Below are positions 45,448 through 53,525 of a stretch of 64,000 nucleotides of DNA, piece by piece. The notes beneath the pieces are model-generated. The model worked only from the letters and a program-made list of their open reading frames with translations, did no database searches and had not been told where the DNA came from. The DNA lies in the NCBI RefSeq assembly GCF_011947285.1, contig NZ_JAAOZT010000007.1, forward strand, positions 124,001 through 188,000, in the 5' to 3' direction. The DNA comes from Glaciimonas immobilis. Its GTDB lineage: Bacteria; Pseudomonadota; Gammaproteobacteria; Burkholderiales; Burkholderiaceae_D. Both the position numbers and the translations under genes were made by a program. Every line of letters starts with the position of its first letter. The first letter of the stretch is position 1.

Positions 45448-45527
45448 TCTTCTTTAAGTTTTACAAATTCGACACGTTCTCGTCGATATTCTGCTCTGTT
45501 TTCTTCCCAGCTTAATTTGTTCTCCAT
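45420..45527 (-). CDS. Possible small charged protein, 35 residues
   Basis: The ATG at 45527 follows AAAGGGGCGGT and opens MENKLSWEENRAEYRRERVE, then FVKLKEECLESYKKL. It overlaps the next gene by 28 bp. The good ribosome site is the main support, as the protein itself has no recognised features. Confidence 0.35.
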   Translation of the reverse strand: MENKLSWEENRAEYRRERVEFVKLKEECLESYKKL

Positions 45528-45630
45528 ACCGCCCCTTTCCCCTTTTCCTAATTCGGAAGCCATGCCAGCAAATATAAGGGGTAACTATCTATTTTCCCGC
45601 CGTCGCGGTAGGCATGGCTAAACTGGTAAT

Positions 45631-45897
45631 TTAATCGTCGTAATGATGTCGGCAGGCGATGATCACCAAGTCGTCATCGGTAGCCCGGTAAATCAAGCGG
45701 TTGGCGTCATCGATTCTTCGGCTCCAATAACCTGACAGATTGCCTAGCAATGGCTCGGGCTTTCCGATACCTGCAAATGGTTCGCGTCTGGCGGCTTCGA
45801 TCAGCAGATTGATGCGCTTGAGGGTCTTTTTGTCCTGTCCGTGCCAGTACAGATACATTTCCCATCCATCAGGGGTGAAAACGATACGACGTCTCAT
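45631..45897 (-). CDS. yoeB: Type II toxin, YoeB family endoribonuclease
   Basis: The 88-residue protein matches YoeB, a ribosome-dependent mRNA interferase. The fold segments RRIVFTPDGWEMYLYWHG, LLIEAARREPFAGIGKPEPL, LSGYWSRRIDDANRLIYRAT and the catalytic end CRHHYDD are present. Glu, Arg and His residues are at the expected sites (Glu48-like, Arg near 66, His near 84). It starts inside the end of the antitoxin gene (ATGA overlap), the usual order for YefM-YoeB, and sits beside the integrase, where it may stabilise the element. Confidence 0.92.
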   Translation of the reverse strand: MRRRIVFTPDGWEMYLYWHGQDKKTLKRINLLIEAARREPFAGIGKPEPLLGNLSGYWSRRIDDANRLIYRATDDDLVIIACRHHYDD

Positions 45898-46154
45898 TCG
45901 TCCGAGCTTAGCAATTGCCGCTCTTGTGCGAGACCGGCTTTGTCCTGAGCAATGGATTTGAAGATGGCTTTTGCATTGGCTGGGTTGCCCAGCAAATAAA
46001 GCGTTTCTTGCAGGCTGTTGTAATAGTCGCGCCCCATCAGCACCGCATCTTCGCCGTCACGGCGATGGATAACGGTAATTTCCGCATTGTCGATGGTGCT
46101 ATCCAGCACGCTTTTCAGATTGTTACGGGCCTCGGTATAGGTCAGAATGCGCAT
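45894..46154 (-). CDS. yefM: Type II antitoxin, YefM family
   Basis: The ATG at 46154 follows AAGGAG by 6 bp and gives 86 residues. The Phd/YefM DNA-binding N-terminus (MRILTYTEARNNLKSVLDS) is followed by a disordered toxin-binding tail (IAQDKAGLAQERQLLSSDE). Upstream frame extension to 46217 is not used. YefM binds YoeB and represses the shared operon. The overlap with yoeB supports translational coupling. Confidence 0.92.
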   Translation of the reverse strand: MRILTYTEARNNLKSVLDSTIDNAEITVIHRRDGEDAVLMGRDYYNSLQETLYLLGNPANAKAIFKSIAQDKAGLAQERQLLSSDE

Positions 46155-46226
46155 TGCTTGCTCCTTACATGTACAGATTAATGCCCAAGTATAGCTTGCA
46201 TTGCCTATCTGTGCCAAAACTGTAGG

Positions 46227-47459
46227 TCATGCGGCCTTGAACGGGATTACGTTATCGCTGTCTCTCAGGCCGCCCAGGTAGTCGGACCATCGCTGCATCA
46301 TTTTTCTACGGGCGGGCAGATGGGCGGTGCGATTGTAGGCGCGGCCATTCGGGTCTTTCACGGCGTGCGCAAGCTGGTGCTCGATCAGGTCAACCCGTTC
46401 GCCCATGACTTCATCCATGATGGTGCGCGCCATTGCCCGGAAGCCATGGGCGGTCATCACTTCTTTGCTGTAACCCATGCTGCGTAATGCTGCGGTGATG
46501 GTGTTTTCACTCATGCACCTGGCACCTGTGCGAATACTTGGAAAAACGAATTTACTCCCGCCTGTCATCAAATGAACGCCCCGCAATATCTCCACGGCCT
46601 GCACGGATAACGGCACCAGGTGATCTACCTTCATTTTCATTTTGCTGGCAGGGATACGCCACTCTGCCGCGTCCAAGTCGATCTCGATCCATTTGGCTGA
46701 TCTCAGTTCACCAGGACGCACGAACAAAAGCGGGGACAGTTTCAGCGCGGCAACGGCGTAAGGGTGGCCGGTGTAGGTATGGATCGAACGCATCAGTTCA
46801 CCGGCTTGCTGCGGTTCAGTGATCGCCGCATAGTGAACCTGGGGAGCAACCGACAAGGCACCTTTCAAATCTACGGTTACATCTCGCTCCGTCAGGCCAC
46901 TAGCCACGGCGTGGCGCAATATTTGTCCGCATAGCCGTCTGACGCTGTGCGCGGAATCAATTGCGCCTCTCGCTTCCATCTTTTGGATGGTTGCCAATAC
47001 GTCGATAGGCTTAATAGCTGATACCGGCATTTCTCCGATGGAGGGGAATACATCTTTTTTTAACCAGCTAGTTACCTTGTCTTGCGTCGTTTCCGCTCGG
47101 GTGGCGGCAGTCTTCCCCAGCCAAGCCCATGCAACTCGTTCAAAAGTATTTGTTGCCGCCGCTGTCGCTGTTTGTTTGTCGTCACGCCTGATTTGGGCCG
47201 GGTCGGTGCCAGCGGCTCTTTGTTCCCTTGCTGCGTCGCGTTTTTTGCGGGCATTCGTTAGTGAGACCGCTGGATATGGGCCGAAGGTTAGCCGGGTATT
47301 TTTACCATTGGGCTGGCGGTAAGCCATGCGCCAGGTCTTCGAGCCTGTCGGGGCAATTTCCAAATACATGCCACCACCATCAGCAAGCGTGTAGGATTTT
47401 TCTTTAGGCTTTGCGCTTTTTATTTGCAGGTCGGTGAGGAGGATGGCGAGTTTAGGCAT
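46227..47459 (-). CDS. Tyrosine integrase of element 1 (P4/DUF4102 type)
   Basis: A 410-residue integrase with the DUF4102 N-terminal domain (LLTDLQIKSAKPKEKSYTLADGGGMYLEI), a core-binding domain near 110-190 and a catalytic domain. Catalytic residues include Arg in VRPGELRSAKW, His-x-x-Arg in TAHGFRAMART and a C-terminal histidine and tyrosine in HQLAHAVKDPNGRAYNRT. P4-type integrases insert into tRNA 3' ends. This gene sits at the tRNA-proximal end of element 1, 160 bp from the tRNA-Leu fragment, and its start codon is next to candidate arm sites. Confidence 0.93.
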   Translation of the reverse strand: MPKLAILLTDLQIKSAKPKEKSYTLADGGGMYLEIAPTGSKTWRMAYRQPNGKNTRLTFGPYPAVSLTNARKKRDAAREQRAAGTDPAQIRRDDKQTATAAATNTFERVAWAWLGKTAATRAETTQDKVTSWLKKDVFPSIGEMPVSAIKPIDVLATIQKMEARGAIDSAHSVRRLCGQILRHAVASGLTERDVTVDLKGALSVAPQVHYAAITEPQQAGELMRSIHTYTGHPYAVAALKLSPLLFVRPGELRSAKWIEIDLDAAEWRIPASKMKMKVDHLVPLSVQAVEILRGVHLMTGGSKFVFPSIRTGARCMSENTITAALRSMGYSKEVMTAHGFRAMARTIMDEVMGERVDLIEHQLAHAVKDPNGRAYNRTAHLPARRKMMQRWSDYLGGLRDSDNVIPFKAA

Positions 47460-47512
47460 TTTGCATCCATAGGTTTTTAGGGTTTTCCCATGGATGTAAG
47501 GATGGATGCAAA
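47460..47512. repeat. Two ATGGATGCAAA boxes, candidate integrase arm sites (right end)
   Basis: TTTGCATCCAT at 47460-47470 is the inverted copy of ATGGATGCAAA, and the direct copy lies at 47502-47512. Together with the pair at 39925-39947 they flank element 1. The inverted copy directly abuts the integrase start codon and may also serve in its control. Confidence 0.6.
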
Positions 47513-47554
47513 ATGGTGGGTGTCAATGGGCAACCGTAGCCGCAACAGGCGTTA

Positions 47555-47590
47555 AAAAGCCCCTAAGTGTTTGATTTCTTAGGGGCTTTT
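47555..47590. terminator. Strong bidirectional terminator beside the tRNA fragment
   Basis: AAAAGCCCCTAAG (47555-47567) and CTTAGGGGCTTTT (47578-47590) form a perfect 13-bp stem with a 10-nt loop and A/T ends. It lies 32 bp from the tRNA 3' end and is probably the original tRNA-Leu terminator or the end signal of the neighbouring integrase. Confidence 0.9.
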
Positions 47591-47621
47591 AGGCAAACTT
47601 AGACAACGTTTGCAATAGTCT

Positions 47622-47680
47622 TGGTGCCGAGAGCCGGAATCGAACCGGCACGCCTTACAGCGCGGGATTTTGAGTCCCGG
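47622..47680 (-). tRNA. Truncated tRNA-Leu(CAA), 3' part only: attachment site of the prophage
   Basis: Read on the minus strand, the segment holds the anticodon arm (stem CGGGA/TCCCG, loop CTCAAAA, anticodon CAA at 47672-47670), the variable arm, the T arm (GCCGG-TTCGATT-CCGGC) and the acceptor 3' strand TCTCGGCACCA. No D arm or matching GCCGAGA 5' acceptor strand follows at 47681 and beyond. The tRNA is therefore only a 3' fragment, as left by site-specific integration. It implies that the intact gene lies at the right end of the prophage, outside the window. Confidence 0.85.
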
Positions 47681-47713
47681 AACTAAGTCAATGAAATCAA
47701 TTGGTTAGCACTT

Positions 47714-47794
47714 ATTCTGCTCCGCAATCGAGTAAAAACGTGGTTCCGGTAAGCCCCGTCTGGCTTGGCTCGACGTATTTTTGCGGAGCAGAAT
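47714..47794. repeat. 14-bp inverted repeat between attachment site and prophage integrase
   Basis: ATTCTGCTCCGCAA (47714-47727) and TTGCGGAGCAGAAT (47781-47794) are perfect inverted copies 53 bp apart. They lie between the tRNA fragment and the end of the integrase gene, so they may be integrase or excisionase sites. Confidence 0.65.
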
Positions 47795-47799
47795 TGCGC

Positions 47800-48828
47800 C
47801 TATTTTGTCGGCTTTACTAGCTTGCCGCGACGGTGCCGAACGTACTGTGCCGTCATGATTTCGGAGCTATGCCCAAGCTGGTCTTTGGCTGCCGCCATGC
47901 CTCGGATTTCTTCGGTATCGGTGCCAGCCTTGGCGCGCAAGTCACGGAACTGGAATGCTTTGATTTGCGCCGCAAGTTCTGGGTGAGCAAGTATTGCAGC
48001 GATCCGTGCGCGGTCAAATGCGCCGCGTAACATTGCTTTCGTTAGCCTTTGACCGTCCTCTTTTGCCGCTAATGGCATGCCAACAACCTTTTTTGCATTG
48101 ATTCGGTCAATCACACTTGCCAATTCGCCTTCGACCGATACCCTTAATAATTTACCGCCTTTATTCTGTAAGACCGATACTGCGCCGCCCTTAATGTCAG
48201 ACTGTGACATTTTACGGACATCTGCCGGGCGCTGGCCGGTGAGATAAGCCAAGTCCATTGCATCTCGTAAATGCGGCTCTGCGACCTCCCAAACGACCGA
48301 GTATATCGCGTCATCAATATAAACATTCCGTCCAGTTTCTTTATGCCCTTTTACACCGGCGCACGGGTTAGATTTACTTGTGAGTCCAGTTTCTCTGGCA
48401 AAATTCCATATATGGCTGAATAGCGCTTTTTCTCTATTGGCACGGACCTTTGCCGATATTCTGAACACTAAATATTGACGAATATGCAACGGTTCGATGC
48501 TATCCAGTGCGACCTTTGATTCATCAAAAAAAGTATATAGCCTCTTCAGTTCGCGGAGATTATCTTTCTGCGTCTCCGCTCCTTTTGTGTGCAAAACATC
48601 CCGAACGTAGCATTCAGCAACATGTCGGAACGTTATTAACTCCCCTGGTGGCTTACTGACAGTCATTTCCGCCCACTTCTTTACTGCTGCCGGATAGTCC
48701 GGTCCAAGCGGAACCTCTTTCCGTGGTGTTGCTCCGGTATCCAGATAATAATAAATCTTACCGCTGCGCTGCTTTCGGGAGCGCATACCACGCGGCAAGT
48801 TTAGATTCGTCGTCGGCTTCCTGCCCAT
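47800..48828 (-). CDS. int: Prophage tyrosine integrase
   Basis: The ATG at 48828 after AAGGAG gives 342 residues. The N-terminal part (MGRKPTTNLNLPRGMRSRKQ and GKIYYYLDTG) is typical of lambdoid integrase arm-binding domains of the Rac/e14 type. The catalytic domain shows Arg in TGQRPADVRKM and Arg in FRDLRAKAG, where a usual His is replaced by Gln or Phe context. The final LGHSSEIMTAQYVRHR holds the histidine and catalytic Tyr. It is the last gene of the leftward operon and lies 120 bp from the tRNA-Leu fragment it presumably uses. Confidence 0.93.
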   Translation of the reverse strand: MGRKPTTNLNLPRGMRSRKQRSGKIYYYLDTGATPRKEVPLGPDYPAAVKKWAEMTVSKPPGELITFRHVAECYVRDVLHTKGAETQKDNLRELKRLYTFFDESKVALDSIEPLHIRQYLVFRISAKVRANREKALFSHIWNFARETGLTSKSNPCAGVKGHKETGRNVYIDDAIYSVVWEVAEPHLRDAMDLAYLTGQRPADVRKMSQSDIKGGAVSVLQNKGGKLLRVSVEGELASVIDRINAKKVVGMPLAAKEDGQRLTKAMLRGAFDRARIAAILAHPELAAQIKAFQFRDLRAKAGTDTEEIRGMAAAKDQLGHSSEIMTAQYVRHRRGKLVKPTK

Positions 48829-48830
48829 TA

Positions 48831-49043
48831 TTACGCGCTCCTTAACGCTTTTGGAATCCACTCTGATTTAACTACAGGGATTTCTTTGCGACCGTGGATG
48901 GCCTCTTTCGCCACAACCGGATGGCCGGTCGCATTGACGAAAAACGGCAGTCCCATCTTACGCAGCGCATCAATTTGACCTCCCTTCATCTTACGCCCGG
49001 TTAGCGTTGCAATATCGTCATCATCGAGAAATATGTTCATCAC
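48831..49043 (-). CDS. DUF4224 family phage protein (possible excisionase-like)
   Basis: A 70-residue protein beginning FLDDDDIATLTGRKMKGGQI, then DALRKMGLPFFVNATGHPVV. This matches DUF4224, small proteins found just before integrase genes in many prophages and thought to act in excision or integrase control. Its start overlaps the upstream gene by ATGA. A second ATG one codon in is an alternative start. Confidence 0.8.
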   Translation of the reverse strand: MMNIFLDDDDIATLTGRKMKGGQIDALRKMGLPFFVNATGHPVVAKEAIHGRKEIPVVKSEWIPKALRSA

Positions 49044-49684
49044 TCCCCCTTATCTGGTACAGGTGGCAAAGGCTTAGCAAGTATTTGCCAGTGGGTTACC
49101 ATGTCACCATGTACGTCAATCGCCTCATAGAAGCTATCGAAGTCATGGTGCTCAACTGAGTTATGCCAGCCATTGAATAGCAGTGGTTCGCCATCCTCTG
49201 AATAACATCCCTTGCCATTCAAATATGTCGCGATAAAGACATACTGCTTTTGGTCGTGGGCGCGAGTGCATGCAACCCAAAAGTCATCCTCATTTCCTCG
49301 CCCGATGTTCGGCACTCCGTCTGACACGCTGATCCAGCCCGATACCGGAATTACGGCAACGGGTGGTGTGGGCGCTAAAGCCAAAGCATCACCCCACTTT
49401 ATCAGCATATCCTCCCCAGCAAACGTCATAGCTGCCATCATGTCAGAGGTCGGCACCTTCTGCACCATCAGCCAACCATCGGGTACCGACATGGGATTTC
49501 CCGTATCGCCCACAGCATCAGCCACGTAAAACTGCATTAGCGGACTTAGCACTGCTATCGGTAATACCGAGGGCAGATATTGTGCGTACTTCGACGGTCC
49601 TAGCTCGCCACAACCCTCAAATGGCGCGCACATGCTTTGCTGCTGGCATACGCGCATTGTCTTGCGGCAGATTAGATCGCTCAT
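49040..49684 (-). CDS. DUF551-like phage protein
   Basis: The ATG at 49684 follows AGGAGG and gives 214 residues. The C-terminal third has the DUF551 pattern: GWISVSDGVPN, then DDFWVACTRAHDQ and later FNGWHNS near the end, followed by VTHWQILAKPLPPVPD. The N-terminal part contains several cysteines and a W-x-MVQKVPT segment also common in phage accessory proteins. It overlaps both neighbours by 4 bp. Function unknown. Confidence 0.75.
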   Translation of the reverse strand: MSDLICRKTMRVCQQQSMCAPFEGCGELGPSKYAQYLPSVLPIAVLSPLMQFYVADAVGDTGNPMSVPDGWLMVQKVPTSDMMAAMTFAGEDMLIKWGDALALAPTPPVAVIPVSGWISVSDGVPNIGRGNEDDFWVACTRAHDQKQYVFIATYLNGKGCYSEDGEPLLFNGWHNSVEHHDFDSFYEAIDVHGDMVTHWQILAKPLPPVPDKGE

Positions 49685-50334
49685 TTCGCCTCCTGAGTAG
49701 CGAGAATTCCGTGATGCTTTTCGACAGCGGCAGTGAGTGCGCAGTCCCAATCATCGCCATCCCAGCCGTCACATGGACTGATAGACGCTCGAATTGTCAT
49801 TATCTGCGCTTCACTCAATGGCACCGGACGAACTGGCTGTGCTGGCGCTGGCGGGGCATATTCGTACACATCAAATACCGCTTTAGCAAATTCTAAGGCT
49901 ATGTGTGCCGCACGCTTCTGATCGTGGGTGGCTGTCTGGGATACCCATATGCCCTCTAGCTCTTCCAGCCACCACTGACCTCTCGCGTAATCGGACACCG
50001 GGTAGGGCGCTTGCGGCTGCGCTGGCGGGGAGGTGAATAGTTCGCGTACCTCACATCCTTGTTCTAGCGCCATATCGCGCTGATCAGCGTGCATGCTGCG
50101 CCATACCCCTGGCTGGTTCGGATAGCTGTACTGGTACATTACAGGCTCCCCTTGCGGCTGGCTGAGTGCTGCATGGCGTTGCCAGCCCTCCCATTGATGC
50201 TGCATCACTCCGTGTATGTAGTCTTTGTCGCCATACGACCTTTTCATATAGAAAGGATGCTCGTAACCAAGCGGCATCAGGTCTGCTTCCATCGCACTCT
50301 CAAATTCCTTGCGCTCCTGCTCGATATTCATCAT
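49681..50334 (-). CDS. Phage hypothetical protein, 217 residues
   Basis: The product has a helical N-terminus (EQERKEFESAMEADLMPLGY), a WEGWQRHAAL segment common to lambdoid Ea22-like and related proteins, and a Pro-rich stretch. It ends with the segment AQIMTIRASISPCDGWDGDD. It lies in an unbroken chain of ATGA overlaps and is surely translated. Its role is unknown. Confidence 0.7.
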   Translation of the reverse strand: MMNIEQERKEFESAMEADLMPLGYEHPFYMKRSYGDKDYIHGVMQHQWEGWQRHAALSQPQGEPVMYQYSYPNQPGVWRSMHADQRDMALEQGCEVRELFTSPPAQPQAPYPVSDYARGQWWLEELEGIWVSQTATHDQKRAAHIALEFAKAVFDVYEYAPPAPAQPVRPVPLSEAQIMTIRASISPCDGWDGDDWDCALTAAVEKHHGILATQEAK

Positions 50335-50555
50335 GCCGATTCCTCTACTGCCTTTAATACCTCTTTATGCAACATGCTTACCAGCCCAAATGCAGCGACA
50401 CTAGAAGACAACTTTGTCCAGTCGGTGGTGACAGTCCCGTCTTTTCTTAGGCATACAATTAGCGCCGCATCAATATCGTCTGACTCATTTAATGCGTTAG
50501 AGAATAGAGACTTCGGCGTTCCTCTTTGCTGAAATTTCAATAACTTAGCGCTCAT
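50331..50555 (-). CDS. Phage hypothetical protein, 74 residues
   Basis: A small protein (MSAKLLKFQQRGTPKSLF) with a C-terminal helix (AAFGLVSMLHKEVLKAVEESA). ATGA overlaps with both neighbours support it. Not recognised. Confidence 0.6.
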   Translation of the reverse strand: MSAKLLKFQQRGTPKSLFSNALNESDDIDAALIVCLRKDGTVTTDWTKLSSSVAAFGLVSMLHKEVLKAVEESA

Positions 50556-50791
50556 GCCAGCTCCCCTGCGGCAAGTCTGCGCACCAGAATCTCGTAAGTC
50601 GGCACGCCATTCACGGAGACGATCACCGGATTTTTCTGCATGTTGACGTGCTCAATGACCGCGCCTATCGCCTCATTCGTGACGTCGGTCTTGTTTGCGC
50701 TCCACATCCTTCCGCCCTTTAAAAGGGTGCCAGCAAAAATACTTCCACTCAGTGGTGATGTTCCTATGCGAATATTCTTTGGCACGCTCAT
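50552..50791 (-). CDS. Phage protein, DUF7446-like
   Basis: The 79 residues begin with SVPKNIRIGTSPLSGSIFAG, then TLLKGGRMWSANKTDVTNEA. This is a pattern seen in small phage proteins now grouped, as I recall, under DUF7446. Overlaps both neighbours by ATGA. Function unknown. Confidence 0.65.
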   Translation of the reverse strand: MSVPKNIRIGTSPLSGSIFAGTLLKGGRMWSANKTDVTNEAIGAVIEHVNMQKNPVIVSVNGVPTYEILVRRLAAGELA

Positions 50792-51168
50792 TCCCCCTTA
50801 CGCCAAACAGTTTTAGCCGATGATTCGCCGGTGTTGGGGTCGTACGTATGCGCAGAAACGCTAATCGTCCCATCGTCGGAATTTCGTATGGCTAAGTGAA
50901 GACTTTCATACCCATGAGATTGTCTGAGTAGGTTGATATTGTGATACGACACGATCAGCGGTAGCGGCTCGGGGAGGGTGTGGACATCCAAATCTTTGCA
51001 TGGACAAGGGCCCTCCTGCCCACCGCGAGTAAAACTTACTGGAATGTTGCGCCCTACAATCCAAGCAACGAGCGGATACATTACGTCAAGGCCCGAATCA
51101 AACAACTTAACAATTTTTTTATCTCCACTGCGTTGCCGTGAAATGTCGGCCGTAATATCGAATGTCAT
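50788..51168 (-). CDS. Phage hypothetical protein, 126 residues
   Basis: A mixed alpha/beta protein with the segments FDITADISRQRSGDKKIV and RGGQEGPCPCKDLDVHTLP (a CxC pair). Gene overlaps on both sides show it is part of the operon. Not recognised. Confidence 0.6.
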   Translation of the reverse strand: MTFDITADISRQRSGDKKIVKLFDSGLDVMYPLVAWIVGRNIPVSFTRGGQEGPCPCKDLDVHTLPEPLPLIVSYHNINLLRQSHGYESLHLAIRNSDDGTISVSAHTYDPNTGESSAKTVWRKGE

Positions 51169-51665
51169 GATTTTCCTTTGGTTGATTCAATGCCGCGCTG
51201 AACACCGGCTGATCGAACGTCTTTTTCAAACTGGCTTGCGGCACGGCATGAACTGAAAATGATCTTTACGCTCTGATCACCGGCCCGCTTCATTTCGCAT
51301 GCTTCGCGGAACACTGGCAGCTTCCTTGCCTCTGCAAGCTGCGCCTCAAGTTGCTCGATGTGGGCGATCATTGCCAGCACTGCGAGCGGATTGGTGGCGG
51401 CGATGTAGGCAGCGTTCTTTTCCTCGATCAGCACCAGCGGGGTTAAAGGGCCATTCTTTTCTGTCCCAAGTCCCACTGAGTTAGCCACAATCGGGTATTG
51501 CCGCCCCAATTGCGGGTGATACCAACTTGTGTTGATTAGCAACTCTTTGTGGAAGCCACCCAGGTAGTGCGGGTGCGCGTTGGCGCGAACTTCCCACGGT
51601 CCTGTGGTTGCCGCCTCTGCCAGCGCCTTGAGTGCGGCGATGTCCTGCTTCTGTTCGGTGGTCAT
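51165..51665 (-). CDS. Ead/Ea22-like phage protein
   Basis: The ATG at 51665 gives 166 residues. The N-terminal LKALAEAATTGPWEVR, the EEKNAAYIAATNPLAVLAMI segment and the helix IEQLEAQLAEARKL are typical of Ea22-like proteins in leftward lambdoid operons. The start overlaps the upstream stop (ATGA). The role of Ea proteins in the phage is accessory and unclear. Confidence 0.75.
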   Translation of the reverse strand: MTTEQKQDIAALKALAEAATTGPWEVRANAHPHYLGGFHKELLINTSWYHPQLGRQYPIVANSVGLGTEKNGPLTPLVLIEEKNAAYIAATNPLAVLAMIAHIEQLEAQLAEARKLPVFREACEMKRAGDQSVKIIFSSCRAASQFEKDVRSAGVQRGIESTKGKS

Positions 51666-52753
51666 GCTAGAAATTCCGCGCCAAACATAGATTCCAGCCA
51701 CTCAGCAACTGTTTCTACCGGCTCGGCGTAATGCGCAGAAAGCACGCGGATAACTTCTTCGGCTGTCGGGCGGAATGGCGGTGGCGCAATCTTCTTGATG
51801 AAGTTGATGCCAGCAGTTTCCGATACCAGGGGCATGCGCTCCGGCTCCGGCACAATTACAACCTCAACCGGTACCGGTGTAGCCAACGCCGCCTTCTGCG
51901 CATCCAGATCAGCACGCTCCACACGCAGCGCCTCGGTGGCGGCATCGATTTTGGCTTGGGCATCCCGCTGCTCCTGCGCACGCTTTGCATCGACTTTCAA
52001 CTGCGCATCGATCATTTGGTCGCGTTCCACCTCAACCAGATCCCGGCGCTTTTGCTCGGCGTCTGCCGCGGCGATCTGGTCGCGCTTAAATTGGGCTTGC
52101 TGTTCTGCTAGTTCTGCCTGTTGCTTCTTGAGTAGCACGGCGGCGGCATCTTTTTCTTGCTGAATACGCACCTCCTCAGCCTCTTTCGCGCCACGGTACA
52201 TTCCCGTGATTGCGTCCATAGCATCGCCTACTGCGCGGGCGGCGTCAGGCTTAAACTTAGCAAAGCGCTCTTCGGTGAATTGGATCTGATCGAGCAATTC
52301 AATAGCGTCCCACATCGAACTGGACGATTTGCCTACCATGGTCAGCGTTACATTGCGGATCGCCTGAATATCAGCTTGAATCCCATCAATCCGTGCACGC
52401 TCGGCGGCGATCAGCGCATCCTTGCGGGCTTGTTCGGCAGCGTCGAACGTGTCACGCAAACCGAGAACGCGGGCTTCTTCTGGCTCTACAATGGCGACCA
52501 GACGCTTTTCTTCCGCAATTACAGCCTTACCGAACGCCGTAGCGTCGTCACGTGCCAACTTCCCGGCCTTGGTAATACCGGTACGCGCATTGCGCAGGGT
52601 CATGCCAACTCGGTGCGCCTGTTCGCGTCCATCGGCGTTCTCGACGGATACGATGTCCGCTGATTGTGCGACCAAGGCGATAAGGTCTTTTTCGTGTTCG
52701 GCGGTGCCAAGTGCTACGGCGGCGCGTTGTGGGAGGGTGAGTGCGGTTGTCAT
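51662..52753 (-). CDS. Phage coiled-coil protein, 363 residues
   Basis: A long Ala/Glu/Gln/Lys-rich coiled coil spans residues about 75-290 (AEEVRIQQEKDAAAVLLKKQ and QAELAEQQAQFKRDQIAAAD). A short C-terminal domain (FRPTAEEVIRVLSAHYAEPV) follows. Proteins of this form lie next to SSB, exonuclease or RecT-type genes in many phages. They may help recombination, but no activity is known. Confidence 0.7.
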   Translation of the reverse strand: MTTALTLPQRAAVALGTAEHEKDLIALVAQSADIVSVENADGREQAHRVGMTLRNARTGITKAGKLARDDATAFGKAVIAEEKRLVAIVEPEEARVLGLRDTFDAAEQARKDALIAAERARIDGIQADIQAIRNVTLTMVGKSSSSMWDAIELLDQIQFTEERFAKFKPDAARAVGDAMDAITGMYRGAKEAEEVRIQQEKDAAAVLLKKQQAELAEQQAQFKRDQIAAADAEQKRRDLVEVERDQMIDAQLKVDAKRAQEQRDAQAKIDAATEALRVERADLDAQKAALATPVPVEVVIVPEPERMPLVSETAGINFIKKIAPPPFRPTAEEVIRVLSAHYAEPVETVAEWLESMFGAEFLA

Positions 52754-52761
52754 ATCAATCC

Positions 52762-53475
52762 TTAAAATGGAATTCCATCATGCTCAACTTCGAGTATTGG
52801 CTCTGGCGCAAATGTCATGCGTCGGTGAACATCACGAGTCATCGATACGTCATCGCAGCAGTACTGAGCAACTTGGTCAATGCGGCCTGAGTTGACGTAA
52901 TCCCATACCATTGAGCCATCAATATCACCCTTACCAGATAGCCCAAGCGCCTTCGCAAGGCTATCGAGTTTGATGCGATCCTTCGTGCCAGCCCATCGAG
53001 TCATCGTGTCGTAGACTGCGTTATCCCAAGGACGCGCGGCAAATGGAATATGTCGGGATGGAGTCACGCCCAAGATGACTGCGCGCTGAAAGATAAATCT
53101 AAGATCGAAGTCGATAACGTTATGACCGATGAATGTTGGGCGAACATTTGGATGCTTAGCGCATTCGTCATCGATGAGGCCAAACAACTGCGTCAACACG
53201 TAAGCCTCATTTTCAAGCCAGTGAGCGCCAGCACATAAGGCTATCGGGGTAGCATCATCAACAGCCACACCAATGACGCAGATATGTCCGCGAGAGCCAT
53301 CAAACGATGTTCTGCGCCATGCATCCTCAACTGCGGCAGGCTTCTTTTCTGCGTTCCACAGGTCTATAGAATCTGACTTGGTTATGTTGCCTGGTGGCGC
53401 AATGGTGGCGGCGATAGCTTCCTTTACTGCAGGGTCTTGCGCCGGGCATGTTTCGATGTCGATTACGATTTTCAT
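52762..53475 (-). CDS. Predicted 3'-5' exonuclease (PolB/DnaQ-like)
   Basis: The 237-residue protein shows the DEDD exonuclease order: DIETCPA at residues 6-12 (Asp/Glu pair), IGHNVIDFDLRFI near 120 and YCCDDVSMTRDVH near 210 with the last Asp. It matches the group of predicted PolB-like exonucleases found in phages. It likely trims DNA 3' ends during phage recombination. SSB lies 50 bp upstream in the same operon. Confidence 0.85.
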   Translation of the reverse strand: MKIVIDIETCPAQDPAVKEAIAATIAPPGNITKSDSIDLWNAEKKPAAVEDAWRRTSFDGSRGHICVIGVAVDDATPIALCAGAHWLENEAYVLTQLFGLIDDECAKHPNVRPTFIGHNVIDFDLRFIFQRAVILGVTPSRHIPFAARPWDNAVYDTMTRWAGTKDRIKLDSLAKALGLSGKGDIDGSMVWDYVNSGRIDQVAQYCCDDVSMTRDVHRRMTFAPEPILEVEHDGIPF

Positions 53476-53525
53476 GTTATCTGCGCGGCTGGTTAGGCCG
53501 CTCTCCGTGTTAAATAGTTGTCAAA

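Noticed and set aside
47622-47680. A complete tRNA-Leu at the element junction
   Set aside because: The D arm and 5' acceptor strand are missing, so it is only a 3' fragment.
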